From Aplectana chamaeleonis (taxonomy: Eukaryota; Nematoda; Chromadorea; Rhabditida; Cosmocercidae): a stretch of 64,000 nt of DNA. The translations under genes and the position numbers were made by a program. The stretch's first letter is position 1. Each line of letters starts with the position of its first letter. Positions 17,440 through 30,000 of the stretch are shown one piece after another. The DNA lies in assembly GCA_029168955.1 (NCBI GenBank), contig JAPDOI010000295.1:434001-498000 (forward strand), in the 5' to 3' direction. The notes beneath the pieces are model-generated. The model was not told the DNA's origin and searched no databases. It saw only the letters and a program-made list of their open reading frames with translations.

Positions 17440-18860
17440 AACAGCTGACATCAGATCATGTATGTATGGTTTCCTTATTCGATTTGGTCTGACATGGATC
17501 GGGCTTCTGCCCTTGCGGTGTTGGCGGCATCACGGACCAATTGGGTTTCGACGATCACGGCGATCTACAGTCGCAGCCCCGTCCCTTCATCAGACTAAAA
17601 TTATTACGTGAGCTCAAGATCGCACCGCAAGCAGTGCATTCTCCATCCCTGCCAACCGGTCAAGCCACACATTTGGGTGCGGAGCAAACGCCGTCATAAA
17701 AACGGTTACGGACCTGGCAAGTTTTAAGGTTGTTTGGAGGAATGACCACCAAGATCACACAAGATGAAATGGATCAGTTCTTTAACCTCCTAAGCTCTCG
17801 ATCGGAAAACAAAAAGTTTACCAGGGCAAAGCTTGTTGAAAATTGGCTATCTTTTCTGAATGTCCAGGTCCACTCGCGGGATGGAGGACATATTACTAAA
17901 TGGTACCGCAAACCTCACATTAAAAATATAATCGTACATGTTTGGTCCTCATATCAATGTCAGACAAAAAGTGCTGTAATAATAATATGCCTGAAGCAGC
18001 CAGTAGCCTGTTGACCGGCGAGGAGGAGAGTTTTGAATCCATCTAAAGGGCACATGAAATAGCCGATGTGTATGGATATTCCAGAGGATTTGATTCGCGC
18101 AGGCGGAGGAACTTTGTAGCGCAAACTGAAAATCAGGAGAGTCCATTCGAAGGCGAAATTCCCCTCAAAAAGCCGTCTATCTCCGACGAACTGAGCGCTT
18201 CGATCGGAAAATAACCTAAAGGAACGGGACTGGATGAGTCCGTGACCTTGGTGGACATTCCTCCAAACAACCTCACCACTTATCTGGCCCGTAATCGTCT
18301 TTAGGACCGCATTCGTACTACTCCAGATTGTGTGATTTGCCCGGCTAGCAGGAAAGGAGACTGCACTGCTTGCGGTGCTGTCTACATGATCTCATGAGAG
18401 CTTTGCAGGAGTGTCAGGTCTTCCGGTACCATTTTGTAACACGTCCTCTATCACGCGAACAGACCTGGACATTCAGAAAAAGTAGCCAATATTCAACAAG
18501 CTTCGCCCTGGTGAACTTCATGTTTTCCGATTGAGAGTTCAGCCATCTCTTCTTGCGTGATCATGATGGACACTCCTTCGAATAACCTCAAAACTTGTCT
18601 GACCCGTAACCGTCTTTATGACCGCGTTCGCTCCGCACCCAATGTGTGGCTTGACCGGCTGGCAGGAATGAAGACTGCACTGTTTGCGGTGTGGTCTAGA
18701 GTTTACGCAATAATTTTAGTCTGATGAGACAGGGCTGCAACGGTAGATCACCGCGCGCGATCGGAACTCCGTCTTCCGCGATGCCGCCAACACCGCAAGC
18801 CAGTCGCCTGACCTATGCGTCAGACTTAATCGAATTCGGAAACCATACATATGGTTTGTA
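17440..18860. repeat. Inverted repeat flanking the Penelope-like remnant
   Basis: The stretch 17440-17740 (including CATCAGACTAAAATTATTAC and GGTTGTTTGGAGGAATG) recurs inverted at 18570-18860. The outer block GTCTGA..CATCAGACTAAAATTATT also occurs near 51600-51690 and 59425-59560, so it is a dispersed element. Confidence 0.55.
17740..18400 (+). pseudogene. Penelope-like element reverse transcriptase remnant
   Basis: Reads with one frameshift near 17960 and several stops: KLVENWLSFLNVQVHSRDGG, ITKWYRKPHIKNIIVH, RAHEIADVYGYSRGFDSRRR, GLDESVTLVDIPPNNLTTYL, ARNRL, RIRTTPDCVICPASRKGDCT and ACGAVYMIS. This order is that of the C-terminal reverse transcriptase and zinc-finger-like linker before the GIY-YIG domain in nematode Penelope-like proteins. 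The family assignment is from memory. Parts of the linker recur near 17630-17740 and 18570-18690. Confidence 0.7.
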
Positions 18861-19023
18861 TCTTACCTCCAGGTAGCAGCGTTGGAGCTCTTATCACACT
18901 ATATTGAAAGCGGAGCGGTGGTTTCTCCGTATCTACGATTGTGCTTTATCAGAAACAACCGCTCGACTTGTATGGTAAAGCTATCATATCAGCGGCGCGG
19001 CTACCTCTCAACCAGTGATTGAC

Positions 19024-19205
19024 GATACATGATCTCATGTCAGCTGTGCGGGGGAAAATAGTTTATCGGGGAAACACTGCGGCCTCTGCATGTGAGGATC
19101 AAAGACCACGTGAACGGTAAGGAGAGGCAGAGGAAAGCTACAGTGCTTGGGGCGCATCGGGTCTCTCATAGTGGTGACAACTTTGACATCGCGGCGCAAA
19201 AAAAC
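19024..19205 (+). pseudogene. Penelope-like GIY-YIG fragment
   Basis: Encodes MISCQLCGGK, a stop, then FIGETLRPLHVRIKDHVNGK and ERQRKATVLGAHR. FIGE.LRPL.VRIK corresponds to the GIY-YIG core of Penelope-like elements. It overlaps in content with the fragments in the palindrome arms. It is degenerate and short. Confidence 0.7.
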
Positions 19206-19240
19206 CTAAGAGGCATTTTTCATACAGGTTCATGATCCAA

Positions 19241-21045
19241 AATTTGACCCGAAGGGAGAAGGCCTCTGTATAACCCGGGAGCACAGGCCATACGTGAGAC
19301 TCACCTTCTAACATCTCAAAGGTTGGTCTACGGCGTTTTCCTTCATCGAGGTTTCACGCTGCTCTGATCACTAGCGAGTTCTTGGCTAGTAGCGGTAATT
19401 TCTCTGTTTCGCTTTCTTACCTAAGTGACAGAAAATAGGATTTCGATTTTAAGTAAAGTTTAGATTTCGTATGGCACGCAGTTCATACTTGATCTTTCCA
19501 GCCTCTGAAGAAGGAGGTTGCTCCGAAACGTTAGTTATGAAGAACTGTTATCAACCTCGTGTCCAGCACAATAATATCAAACAACTGGACTGTTATTATG
19601 CCGTGTTTATGGAAGGTCGCACATGGGGATTAGAAGATGAATCTATGTTCTTGTCGTATAAAAAAGGACATTGGCTTCTCGTGGAAAACAAGCTGAGAAG
19701 AGTTAAGGATTGAGGAAGCTTCTGCTTCGTTCCACTAAAGTCTCGTACCGCGCCATTGTTTTCTCAGATAAGGAAGTTGTAGTCGATGATAGACCTCCAC
19801 AATTATCGGGCTGTCACCAAAAGCACCGAAGCAGCCATACCGCTAATGAGAATCCCAGGAAGGACAGCTCAGAACACTTATGTTATAGTTTGGGGAAGAT
19901 CGCGAGCGAAGGCAGAACTCCCCTTTTTTTCGTGTACTCTGGTGTCACAGTTGAAATGAAACATCACAAGCGAACAATGCTAGAGAATATTTCAAAGCAC
20001 TGGTCACTCTTTCCCTTCGCCAGCAGAGCCTGCTGCTGCCTCAAAAAATTTCCAGCCGCCCAACTGGGCGAAGTCCGTCCAGGAGTCGTGTCGTCACGAG
20101 CTTCCTAACTTAATCACGCAGGAAGATCAGCCGTTCTTCTCACCGACTAGATCTTCTTGTCTTTTTAATGTGACCTGTGATCGAATTGATGGTTTCAATA
20201 TCGATTCAAAAAATTTGGACTCTCTGAAGGATGTTCTTCAAAAAGCCCATAGTGAAATGGAAGACGACTACCTCCGAGAGTGCTTCCATGCTTTTCGTAG
20301 CGGGTTTCTTATCTGTAATCAAGCAGATAGCGGTCATTTTGGAACCTAGTCATTTTCTCGTGTTTACAACAGTATGAACGAAATCATCCAAGTTTTTTAT
20401 AATTGGAATCCGATTCGGTATTCGGTTCAAAAAAAAACATTCCGATATATTCGAGCCCATAATCATGGAATACCCTGTAGGCATGAATGAAGGTGCTGCA
20501 TGGAAGCATTCTGTGACAGGTGGCCTTCTTACTTGTCTCAAAATTTCTTGGCATGACTCTATATTCCTAAAGATTTTAGTGAATTGGAAAATATTCATTG
20601 GTTGGCAATAGAAACATGTGCTGTTTTTGAGCAAGTAAGTGTTGTACATCTGGCGTGACTTTTCATTCACCTTCAATGGAACAAAAGAAGACAAAACCTC
20701 TCATTCTGACAAAACCTCATAGACCACCTTACAAAACTTCCCATATAAGTCGTCAAAGGACGAATACCCCTATAAAACGTTGAGCGACTGCACTCCACGA
20801 AAGCTTTCGTCGTGGAGGGGATCCAAATTGTAGGGTCACGCTTGTGAGCCTAGCCACTCCACTACTACACCCCTAACGCTCCTTGCTGAACGCTTCAACT
20901 TTGGATAGAGGATGCAGTACCTCGCTGGTCGATTCAGGGTTCGCGCTTCTTGCTACTTTCTTACAACTCCTAGAGTTCAATTAAACACTGCGCGGAGGTG
21001 ATTTAGGGCGATGAACACGATAATGGGCTCCGTTGTGGGTGTTTC
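19241..21045. other. No intact gene recognised
   Basis: Short open frames occur at 19471-19713, 19710-20108 (plus) and 20350-20694 (minus). None has a recognisable domain or convincing splice sites. The minus frame has a Cys/aromatic-rich look but no match I know. Probably decayed repeat sequence. Confidence 0.4.
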
Positions 21046-21345
21046 GGACTCTTGTGTTGTGTTGCTTTCGTGTTGCTATTGTGTTGCTATTGAGCTGCTA
21101 ATAATTTGCTATTGTGTGTTGCTGATGTTTTGTTATTATATCACTGTTATACTGCTACTGTTTTTTATTGTGCTGTTGTATTAGTGGCGCTAATGTATCG
21201 CCTATGTGTTGTCATTGTATTGCTGTTGTGTTGTTATTGTCTCGCTGTTATAAAGCCGCAATGCTGTCATTGTGCTGCCGTTGTGTTGCTGCCAAGTTGC
21301 TATTGAGCCGCTAATAAATTGCGATGGTGTATTGTTGTTGTGCCC
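21045..21345. repeat. Imperfect TTGTGTTGCTAT-type repeat
   Basis: Roughly 300 bp of degenerate 9-12-bp units (TGTGTTGCTAT, GTGCTGTTG and variants). The frame through it is a low-complexity artefact. Confidence 0.8.
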
Positions 21346-21455
21346 GTTTCAAGCTTGAAGCAATCGTTTTAAGCTTGCAACATTCTCAGGTATAGATCTA
21401 GGCTGGAGTCACTCACAATTTCTACTTCTTGTACCGTGGGTGTTATCGCTACGTA

Positions 21456-22358
21456 TTGGGTTGGGAAATAAGTTCGTTCGGTTTTTTTAAAAAGGAGCTC
21501 TAATCGAATGATTAGTTTATTGTTTAGCAAAGTGTCTGTATTCATTGGAAAGTGTCTTTTCTGCTCAACAAAACTCTGCTATTTGTTTCTTCGTATGAAT
21601 TTATTCTTTCTTATTTTTCAGGGTTGGAAACCGAATACTCAGGAGGCAAAAATCAGCATTTTCGACATCTACTTTTCTTCGCTTTTCACCGCGGTTGAAA
21701 TGACCTGGGGCCACCCACTTCTTTGCTTTATAATGACGTACAGACACCACTTCTCATCTCCCGTGACCATTCGGTACAAAAAGCGCTGTTTAGGACCGCG
21801 TGCTGCTCGATGGAGCGCGAGGTGTTGAGCAGCGATTTAAATACGATTTTCTATTTTTGTTTCGTTAAGCTCATGAGGCACCCAGGGTCCAAGTTTTTGG
21901 GCTAACTGTATTCAATAATGCTGATTGAGGATCGTTTTATGATCGTAGCTAATTTTTCGGCCAAAAAGCGACTTGTTTGGCCACCATCTCCCTTCAAAAG
22001 CGTTCATCGAATCCTGCAGGTCGTCCGCTGCGAGGCGTGTCTTCGGGGTCAGAGCTGTCGTTTTTTAACTTTGCAAACCATTTTTGTTTGTTTTTTGCTC
22101 GCAAACTTTGCGAACCGAGGTCTTTTTGACCGCGATGAAAAGCAAACAAAAGTAGGTGTCGAAAATGCTGACTTTTCCAAGCGTTAAAAATAGGAAAAAA
22201 TCAAATTATGCGAAAAAAAAACAAATAACACAGGTTTGTAGAACAGAAAAAGCACTTTCTAACGATTGCAAATTTTTTGCTGAACATCAGACAAATAATC
22301 TGAATAACCTGAATAAAGATCTTTGAAGAAAACCGAACGAACTTATTCCCCAACCCAA
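21456..22358. mobile_element. Non-autonomous mariner (903 bp)
   Basis: The termini TTGGGTTGGGAAATAAGTTC and GAACTTATTCCCCAACCCAA are flanked by TA duplications. On the minus strand near 21680-21790 a transposase fragment reads RMVTGDEKWCLYVIIKQR, containing the first catalytic aspartate motif TGDEKW of mariner. The N-terminal DNA-binding region and the second and third catalytic aspartates are not present in readable form. Confidence 0.85.
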
Positions 22359-23680
22359 TACTTCATTTTGCTAACCATAGACTACGCTAAAACGGTTTCC
22401 ATTGTCATAGGGTCGGTGGAAGGGAACTCTGTTTCTGAAATGTACATTATTCATGGAGACCATTCGTAGACCTAAAATCCGAATATGCTCTCTGGAGCTG
22501 CTCAGAAGTGTTTTCCATTATTGTTGTTGTTAATCGGAGACAGAATACGCGCGAAAAAGCTCTCTTTTCTGTTTCCGCGCAGTTATGTGCATAGATCCAG
22601 GACATGAAGCGAGATAGGAAAATAAAGCAAGAAGTGGTCACAGAATTTTAACACCATCCGAAAATTTAACTTTTGCATACATGTGATAACCGTGGGTTGA
22701 TCATCATTATCCGAAATTTTTTCCCATTCATCTGAATCATTGACCCTTCGGATAATGATCCGATTCGTATAATGCAGGTTTTCAGCTGCCAGGATAATGA
22801 TTCGATTCGGATAATATTTTTCCTTCAATTTTTCGAATTTCGTATTATCCGCATCTCGGATATTCGGGCGGATATCCGAAAACAAATCATTCGGATAACA
22901 AGTAGGTACATATAGTATATGTACCTACTTGTTATCCGAATGATTTGCTTTTCGGATATCCGCCCGAATATCCGAGATGCGGATAATACGAAATTCGAAA
23001 AATTGAAGGAAAAATATTATCCGAATCGAATCATTATCCTGGCAGCTGAAAACCTGCATTATACGAATCGGATCATTATCCGAAGGGTCAATGATTCAGA
23101 TGAATGGGAAAAAATTTCGGATAATGATGATCAACCCACGGTTATCACATGTATGCAAAAGTTAAATTTTCGGATGGTGTTAAAATTCTGTGACCACTTC
23201 TTGCTTTATTTTCCTATCTCGCTTCATGTCCTGGATCTATGCACATAACTGCGCGGAAACAGAAAAGAGAGCTTTTTCGCGCGTATTCTGTCTCCAATTA
23301 ACAACAACAATAATGGAAAACACTTCTGAGCAGCTCCAGAAAGCATATTCGGATTTTAGGTCTACGAATGGTCTCCATGAATAATGTACATTTCAGAAAC
23401 AGAGTTCCCTTCCACCGACCCTATGACAATGGAAACCGTTTTAGCGTAGTCTATGGTTAGCAAAATGAAGTATTGGGTTGGGGAATAAGTTCGTTCGGTT
23501 TTCTTCAAAGATCTTTATTCAGGTTATTCAGATTATTTGTCTGATGTTCAGCAAAAAATTTGCAATCGTTAGAAAGTGCTTTTTCTGTTCTACAAACCTG
23601 TGTTATTTGTTTTTTTTTCGCATAATTTGATTTTTTCCTATTTTTAACGCTTGGAAAAGTCAGCATTTTCGACACCTACT
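22151..23680. repeat. Near-perfect palindrome (1.53 kb, arms about 765 bp)
   Basis: 22151-22914 is mirrored by 22916-23680. The centre AGTAGGTACATATA-G-TATATGTACCTACT leaves a one-base loop. I see only a handful of differences between the arms. The outer 208 bp of the left arm are the right end of the mariner at 21456-22358; the right arm stops at the mirrored internal mariner base, so the right arm looks like the copy. The interior holds TTATCCGAATCG motifs like those in the 2.9-kb hAT element. Confidence 0.93.
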
Positions 23681-23815
23681 ACACCTACTTTTCGACACCT
23701 ATACAGTCAGCTAGCAACGTTGACTTGACCGGTTGCTTCTACCGATCTGTGAAACTTGAACCTTCCAGTCATCCTACCGAAAATAACAACATACCCCGAC
23801 ATTTTAAGCAGCACG

Positions 23816-23821
23816 TTTATT
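23816..23821 (-). terminator. AATAAA poly(A) signal of the SIX gene
   Basis: A perfect AATAAA on the minus strand, 93 nt after the stop codon of exon 7. The position suits a nematode 3' UTR. Confidence 0.5.
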
Positions 23822-23913
23822 AGCGAGCACATTCATAAATTTGTACATAAAAATTTGATAAATTAAAGAGAAAAACGACAAGAACGACGAAGAACGAGGT
23901 GATTGTGTGGGTG

Positions 23914-24094
23914 TCATAGATTCTGCAGGTTGAACAACGTTGGATCGTACGTCATCGGCGGCGGAAAGTACGCTGCAGCCGCGACACTACCGTAGCCGAA
24001 CGGTTGCATATCCGGGAATGGAGTCTCGATACTCAAATTCGGCTTCGAATCACAACCGCTGGACGCATCATCGCTTTCTGACTTCGCTGAGTTC
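23914..24094 (-). CDS. unc-39: SIX gene exon 7 (C-terminal tail and stop)
   Basis: 181 nt after an AATTTCAG acceptor. Its one-base 5' overhang completes the lysine codon of exon 6, and it then encodes 59 residues and TGA. The product is Ser/Asp-rich first ([14 protein letters not shown]), then aromatic and Pro/Ala-rich, ending FNLQNL. It lies 9.8 kb from exon 6; the link rests on exact phase, strand and tail character. A transcript could include another exon in between. Confidence 0.75.
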
Positions 24095-27000
24095 CTGAAA
24101 TTGGAGAACTTTTTCGAATAGGTTTCTGGAAGTGATTTGGACCAAAACTTTTGTATTGACTTGAAAAACACAGACTCGGATCACTACTTTTTCCTCCTAT
24201 ATTCTTTTGGCACTGTTCAAATTTGAAGACTTCCCAGAATGTACCTGACCCCGCTGACCACCCGGGGAAGCGGGGTGGTGGCTGGCTTTGTGGAGGGAGC
24301 GTGTTGGGAGATGTCTTTGTTCAACAGGGGTTACGGTACATATTGAACCCTCGGTTAGAGCAAACTTAGTAGGTGGAACAATAGGAGCGGGTGAAGCGCT
24401 GTGTTGTCTGAAGGGGCTCTTGAGAGGTGTCGCGACCTCAGATGCAGATCAGGTGGATCACTACTTGCAGCCTCCAACTTTGTATTCAATCCAAGAATGC
24501 CGGCAATTACGAGCAACTATAAAATTTGAACGACTCCATAAAATATATGCATGTATGTATAAAAATTGATATTCGAAATTTATTGGGTGAAAATGAAAAA
24601 CCATTCTTGAAACATTGCGGTTACCAAGTTATCAAGAGAAAATCTGATTAGGAAGATAAAAATATGAGAATGGTCTAAATATGGTAAGTTTAGATGGGAC
24701 GCTTCCTCTGTGTTTTCGAAAATTTTCTCCGCTTACTATAAGACCGAAAAGAGTGAAGTATATTCACAGGCGAAGTGAACGGCAGAAAAGCCAACCAGTA
24801 AAGAACTACATATTGGGAACCCAGATATCTTCAACGAAATATACTTCAATTATGTATACTGTTTCCAAATCTGAGTTTGTAGCTGCTACCGAGATCTTCA
24901 AACCGGGTTACGGAGGGGCTCTTCTCATCTGGGTCAGGTCATTTACTCGAGATCAGGCGAAAAAAAGTGTGGTCAGGAAAGGAGTCAGAAAAATGTATCG
25001 GGTCTGGTTCGAAACTCCTTTCTGAGGGTTATAATGGGTCCTAAATACGGACATAGGCTCAATTTATTGACTTTTGAAGAAGTTCTGTAGCTTTGATTCG
25101 AAGCTTCCTACCGGGGCGATTTTCGGGACAAAAGGCGGCTTTCGACTACTCTCTAATCGCTACGACAGATTTGCCTCGAAAGTTCTCTGTGAAGGGTATT
25201 TGGTTTGCCGAATACGATTCGGAGGTCAGTTTGCCAATTTTCGATACAATACGGTAGATTACGGTGGGTATACGGTATAGTTGTGCTCGAATATTCGCAA
25301 TCGAATAAACATTCGAATAAATTATTCGATTATTTATTCGATTATCGAGTAATCGAAAAATCCCGATTTTCGATTATTATTCGAAATCGACTATCGAAAA
25401 AAAACAGATATTCGATCATTATTCGAAATCGACTATCGAAAAAAACAGATATTCGATCATTATTCGAAATCGACTATCGAAAAAACCTCATATTCGATTA
25501 TTATTCGAAATCGACTATCGACAGTGACAATTATTCGAACATATTCGATCTTCGAATATATCCGAATAATTAATCTAACACAGCCATTACCGGATCCTAC
25601 ATAGAAGTTTTTGAAATGGCCAGTGCACCAGCACTTCTTTGGGTCAGGATTGTGCATAACTGAAATTTTGAATTGCGTAAATCGTAATTTTCAGATCCTC
25701 GTAACTCGTTAATCGTAATTCGTAACTGATGAGTAATGAGCTCAAACACAGCCTCAAACCTCATTAAACATGGAAACGCCTCAACTTCCCAGTGATGATA
25801 TGTGTTTCAAAATAAATCTGTTTTCGACGAGTATTTGAAAAAGTGCTTTCATCCGAGCGAATCTCTGGTCCGCAATCGCAGACACCCGCTATGGCAGCAC
25901 GCGACACGATGACAATAGTGGTGGGACCACGTAGTCCCGGCACGATCAACCTTCTTCCCAGCACGACTTCATCGCATTTCGTGCTGCAGCAGCGTTTGTC
26001 CACAATTGCGGACCGGAATTTTCTTCTGGTAGGGGCAATACTGGTTGAAAGTGTTAATCGTCTTCTATCCAACGCTTTTTTTGGTTTTGAGCAAAACTTG
26101 GCGGTTTCCAAAGTTGAAAATAAAAATTTGATGGAGTTCTAGGGTACCGACAGAGCATTTTTTAGTAGCCAAAGCTAAAGCCGCGAAAATTGGTAAGGCA
26201 ATTGAACCCACGACATATGCGCTAGATCAAAATAAGCACGGGAATTCTCAATAGAGCGGGATTTGTATATTTTTTCCCAACCTTTGACAAGGTGCTTCTA
26301 TGGCTGTCGACGATGGCTAATTTAATTTTTGTTCTTTTTTATCGATTTTTAGAAACGAATAAAAAACGCATTGGTGGCAAAATGAGTAATACTCAAAGGG
26401 GTTGAGTAAATATCAAATAGCAGCAAGTTTTGCGGCTCATACTCGTTAGGGCAGAAAATGTCGAAGTAACAAATTCACGAAAAGCGAAAAAAAAGCTAGG
26501 AATCTCGCCTAGTCCAGAAATTCCGCGAACACTATTCCCAACTCAGACAGTAACACTGATGGAATCGCTGGCGCGTGAAGGGCCGAACAACTCCCATCTC
26601 GCTATACGACCGCTATCGTTCTAGGAGAAAGCGCGTCATTTAGAATGTATCGCGCCTCTTCACTGTGGACTATAGTTGTGCTTTTTGACTAAACGGACCG
26701 AATGAATGAATGAATGAATATATTCGACCCAAAATTTTTCGAATAAGCGAATGAATGAATATATTCGACTTCAAATTTTTCGAATAAACGAATGAATGAA
26801 TATATTCGACTTCAAATTTTTCGAATAAACGAATGAATGAATATATTCTACTTCAAATTTTTCGAATGAACGAATGAATGAATATATTCGATTCTCTACT
26901 TCGAATGAATGAATATCGATAATCGAATAACTTCGAATGAAAGAATTAATTTAGCTACGGGCCTACCGAATTCAGAGTTATGCGACTACTGCTTTGAAGG

Positions 27001-30000
27001 GGCAGTTTTTACACATGGCGTCGAGAGCTTTCGAACTGCTCAATATTGCGACGCGAATTTCACGTCGCACTGACATTTTCAATCGCGTCGCCCCTTGAAA
27101 ACTCTGGAGCGTCGCCTCAGGGTGTGTGGCCTGAAGTCTCGTTCGCGCTGCTCACGTGTTACGCCCTTTCCGCTATTGCGGCAAACGCTTGTACCGTCCT
27201 TTTCATTGTTTCCACTGCTCCTCCTTCGTTTCGTCTAATTGCAATTTTTGAAGCAGTTTTTCTCCGAAACTCAAGTCAGAGGAATCAGCATCGAAGCGCT
27301 TCGTTATGGCGAAATATAATTATTGAAAACGGTGTTTGGGTGTAACCGGCAGATCGGCTGCTGGTATTGGAAAAATCTTTAAGCCAAATTTAGCCAAAAT
27401 CTATAAACATTCTAAGTGATCACAAGGCCCGGGCAAAACCAAACCTTCCAGCCGCTTTGCGGCTGGAGCGATTCACCTCATAAAAACTCTCCTAAGGGGA
27501 AACATTCCTCTGAATCACGTCGTAATGGCTATGAGCGTGAATGGAATTTCGTCTAATTGTAGGAAGTCTGTGGTCAGACTTGAATTTTATGAGGTATTGC
27601 CAAACCTCTACTGACGAACATCGCTGTCGTTGACCTTTTTCAGTTGCTCCAAAATGTCAAATTTGATCACTGAATCCCTTCAGTAAAACGGATTTCTCCA
27701 CCAGATCGCAAGGGTTGACCGATGAGATACCTAGATTTGAGATGAATAGCGCTGAGAGTTCCAGAGTATCGATAGGGCATTTGGATCCATATATGTAGTA
27801 AGACCGGTTGGACCGACGGCGCTAAAAGACCCTGCCGAGTGGGTAGCGGGAGCATGGCAGGCAAATGGGCGTTAAAGGCAGTGTTCGCGATGGTTTTCAT
27901 TCCCGAGTTTTCCACTCAAAATAAAGCGTTGGCCACCAAGTATTACCAAAATTACCATGAAACGGCGAGAAATGCACTAAAACGTCTTATTTCAGTGACA
28001 TCATTCTCAGGCCTGGACTAGTTGTCCGATTGTATGAGCTTGTTCACTGTGATTGTCACCAATGAAAAATGGGGCTATTCGAAAATGGAAGAGTATTTTG
28101 GGCAAATAGTATTAGTGAGAATCGGAAGAAAAGAGCGGAGCAAGAAAAATGAGAGAGTTGCAAAAGACGGGTCCACAAAAGATTTCGCTGTCACAACGAA
28201 CAGTTCCTGTGAGAGTAAAAAGGCTGGGTGAGAGTAAAGGATTCCGTGCCCTTCTGATGTGTTTTTCTCGGTTTCTTCGTCTTTTCAGTTCTAGTTGGGT
28301 GCCAAACAATCGATTTAGCAATAAATCTCAAAATTGAAGATTATCGTGAACACTGCACTGCCTCTAAGCAAAACACTCCCTGGGGTTATGCGGAGTTCCT
28401 CGGTCGGATCGCGGGCAGCACTAAAGCAGTATATATCTCTATGCCGGCTTCATACTAGAACGATAGCGGTCGTATAGCAAGATGGGAGTTGTTCGGTCCG
28501 CCACGCGCCAGCGATTCCATCGGTGTTACTGTCTGAGTTGTTAATAGTGGTCGCGGAATTTCTCGATTAGGCGTGATTCTTAGCTTTATTTTCGCTTTTC
28601 GTGAATTTGTTACATCGACATTTTCTGATTCTATGAGAAGTACACCCGCCGCGTCTATAAATGCAAAATAAGGCGAGTTGGAAATCCGACTTTGTTTGGA
28701 TTATCAATCCTCTAGGCAACTTGGTCTTTGATTTGAAAAAGGAGGATGGCCCTGGCTTGTTGCGATGTTTTAGGTGGGTGAGAATTGCGGGACGTGTGTG
28801 AGTTCTCCGACAACCACACTTTCTGCCCTAACGAGTATGAGCCGCAAAACTTGCTGCTATTTGATATTTACTTCACCTTTTTAAGTAATACTTAATTTTT
28901 CACCTATTCAGCATTATCCTTTTTTAATTTAGTTCTCAAAAATCGACAAAAAGAACAAAATCCGAATTAGTCGTGGTCGACAGCCGTAGAAGCACTTTGT
29001 TAAAGTTGGTAAAAGTATACAAATCTCGCTCTATTGAGAATTTCCGTGCATATTTTGATCTAGCGCATATGTCGTGGGTTCAATTGCCCTATCATATTTC
29101 GCGGCTTTAGCTTTGGCTACTAAAAAATAGTAGACGCTCAGTTGGTACACTGGATCTCCATCAAATTTCAGTTTCAATTTGGGAAACCGTCAAGTTTGGC
29201 TGAAAACTCAGAAAAAAAAACGTTGGATAGAGGAGGATTTGAGCATTTGACCAGTATTGTCCTTATCAGAAGGGAATTCCGGTCCGCAGTTATGGAAAAA
29301 CGCTGCTGCAGCTCGTAATGCGATGAATTCGTGGCTTGGTCGAATGTCAATCGTGCCGGAACCACGTGGTGTCCCACCACGATTGCCATCGTGTCGAGTG
29401 CTGCCACAGCGCGCGTCTGCAACTGCGGACCAGAGATAGGAGCCTTTTAAGTATTCATCGAAAACAGATTTTTTTGAAACACAGATCATCACTGGAAAGT
29501 TGAGACGTTTCCATGTTTAGTGAGGTTTGGGGATGTGTTTGAGCTCATTACTCTGATTTACAGAATCACGATTTACGAATTACGAAGTTCTGACCCACAG
29601 AAGTGCTGGTGCATTGTCCCTTCCAGCAATTTCTGTGTAGGACCCGGTTATGGCTGTTAGATTATTCGAATATGTTCGAAGATCGAATATGTTCGAATAA
29701 TTGTCAGAGTCGATAGTCGATTTCGAATAATAATCGAATATCTGGTATTTTCGATAGTCGATTTCGAATAATAATCGAATATGAGGTTTTTGCGATAGTC
29801 GATTTCGAATAATGATCGATTATCTGTTTTTTTCGATAGTCGATTTCGAATAATAATCGAAAATCGGAATTTTTCGATTACTCGATAATCGAATAAATAA
29901 TCGAATAATTTATTCGAATGTTTATTCGATTGCGAATATTCGAGCACAACTATACTGTGGACACCCAGCGAAGACGCGACGCGACGTAGCGTGATCGAGA

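Larger units (their letters stand above)
26671..29954. mobile_element. Inner TATAGTTGTGC element, inverted inside the outer copy (3284 bp)
   Basis: The same termini as the outer element, in opposite orientation, are flanked by the perfect 8-bp duplication CTGTGGAC (26663-26670 and 29955-29962). Its segment 28450-29954 mirrors 25276-26625 of the outer copy, and 26671-27060 mirrors 30190-30540. A 488-bp TTAA MITE sits inside it at 27876. Its remaining middle has no recognisable protein. Confidence 0.92.
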
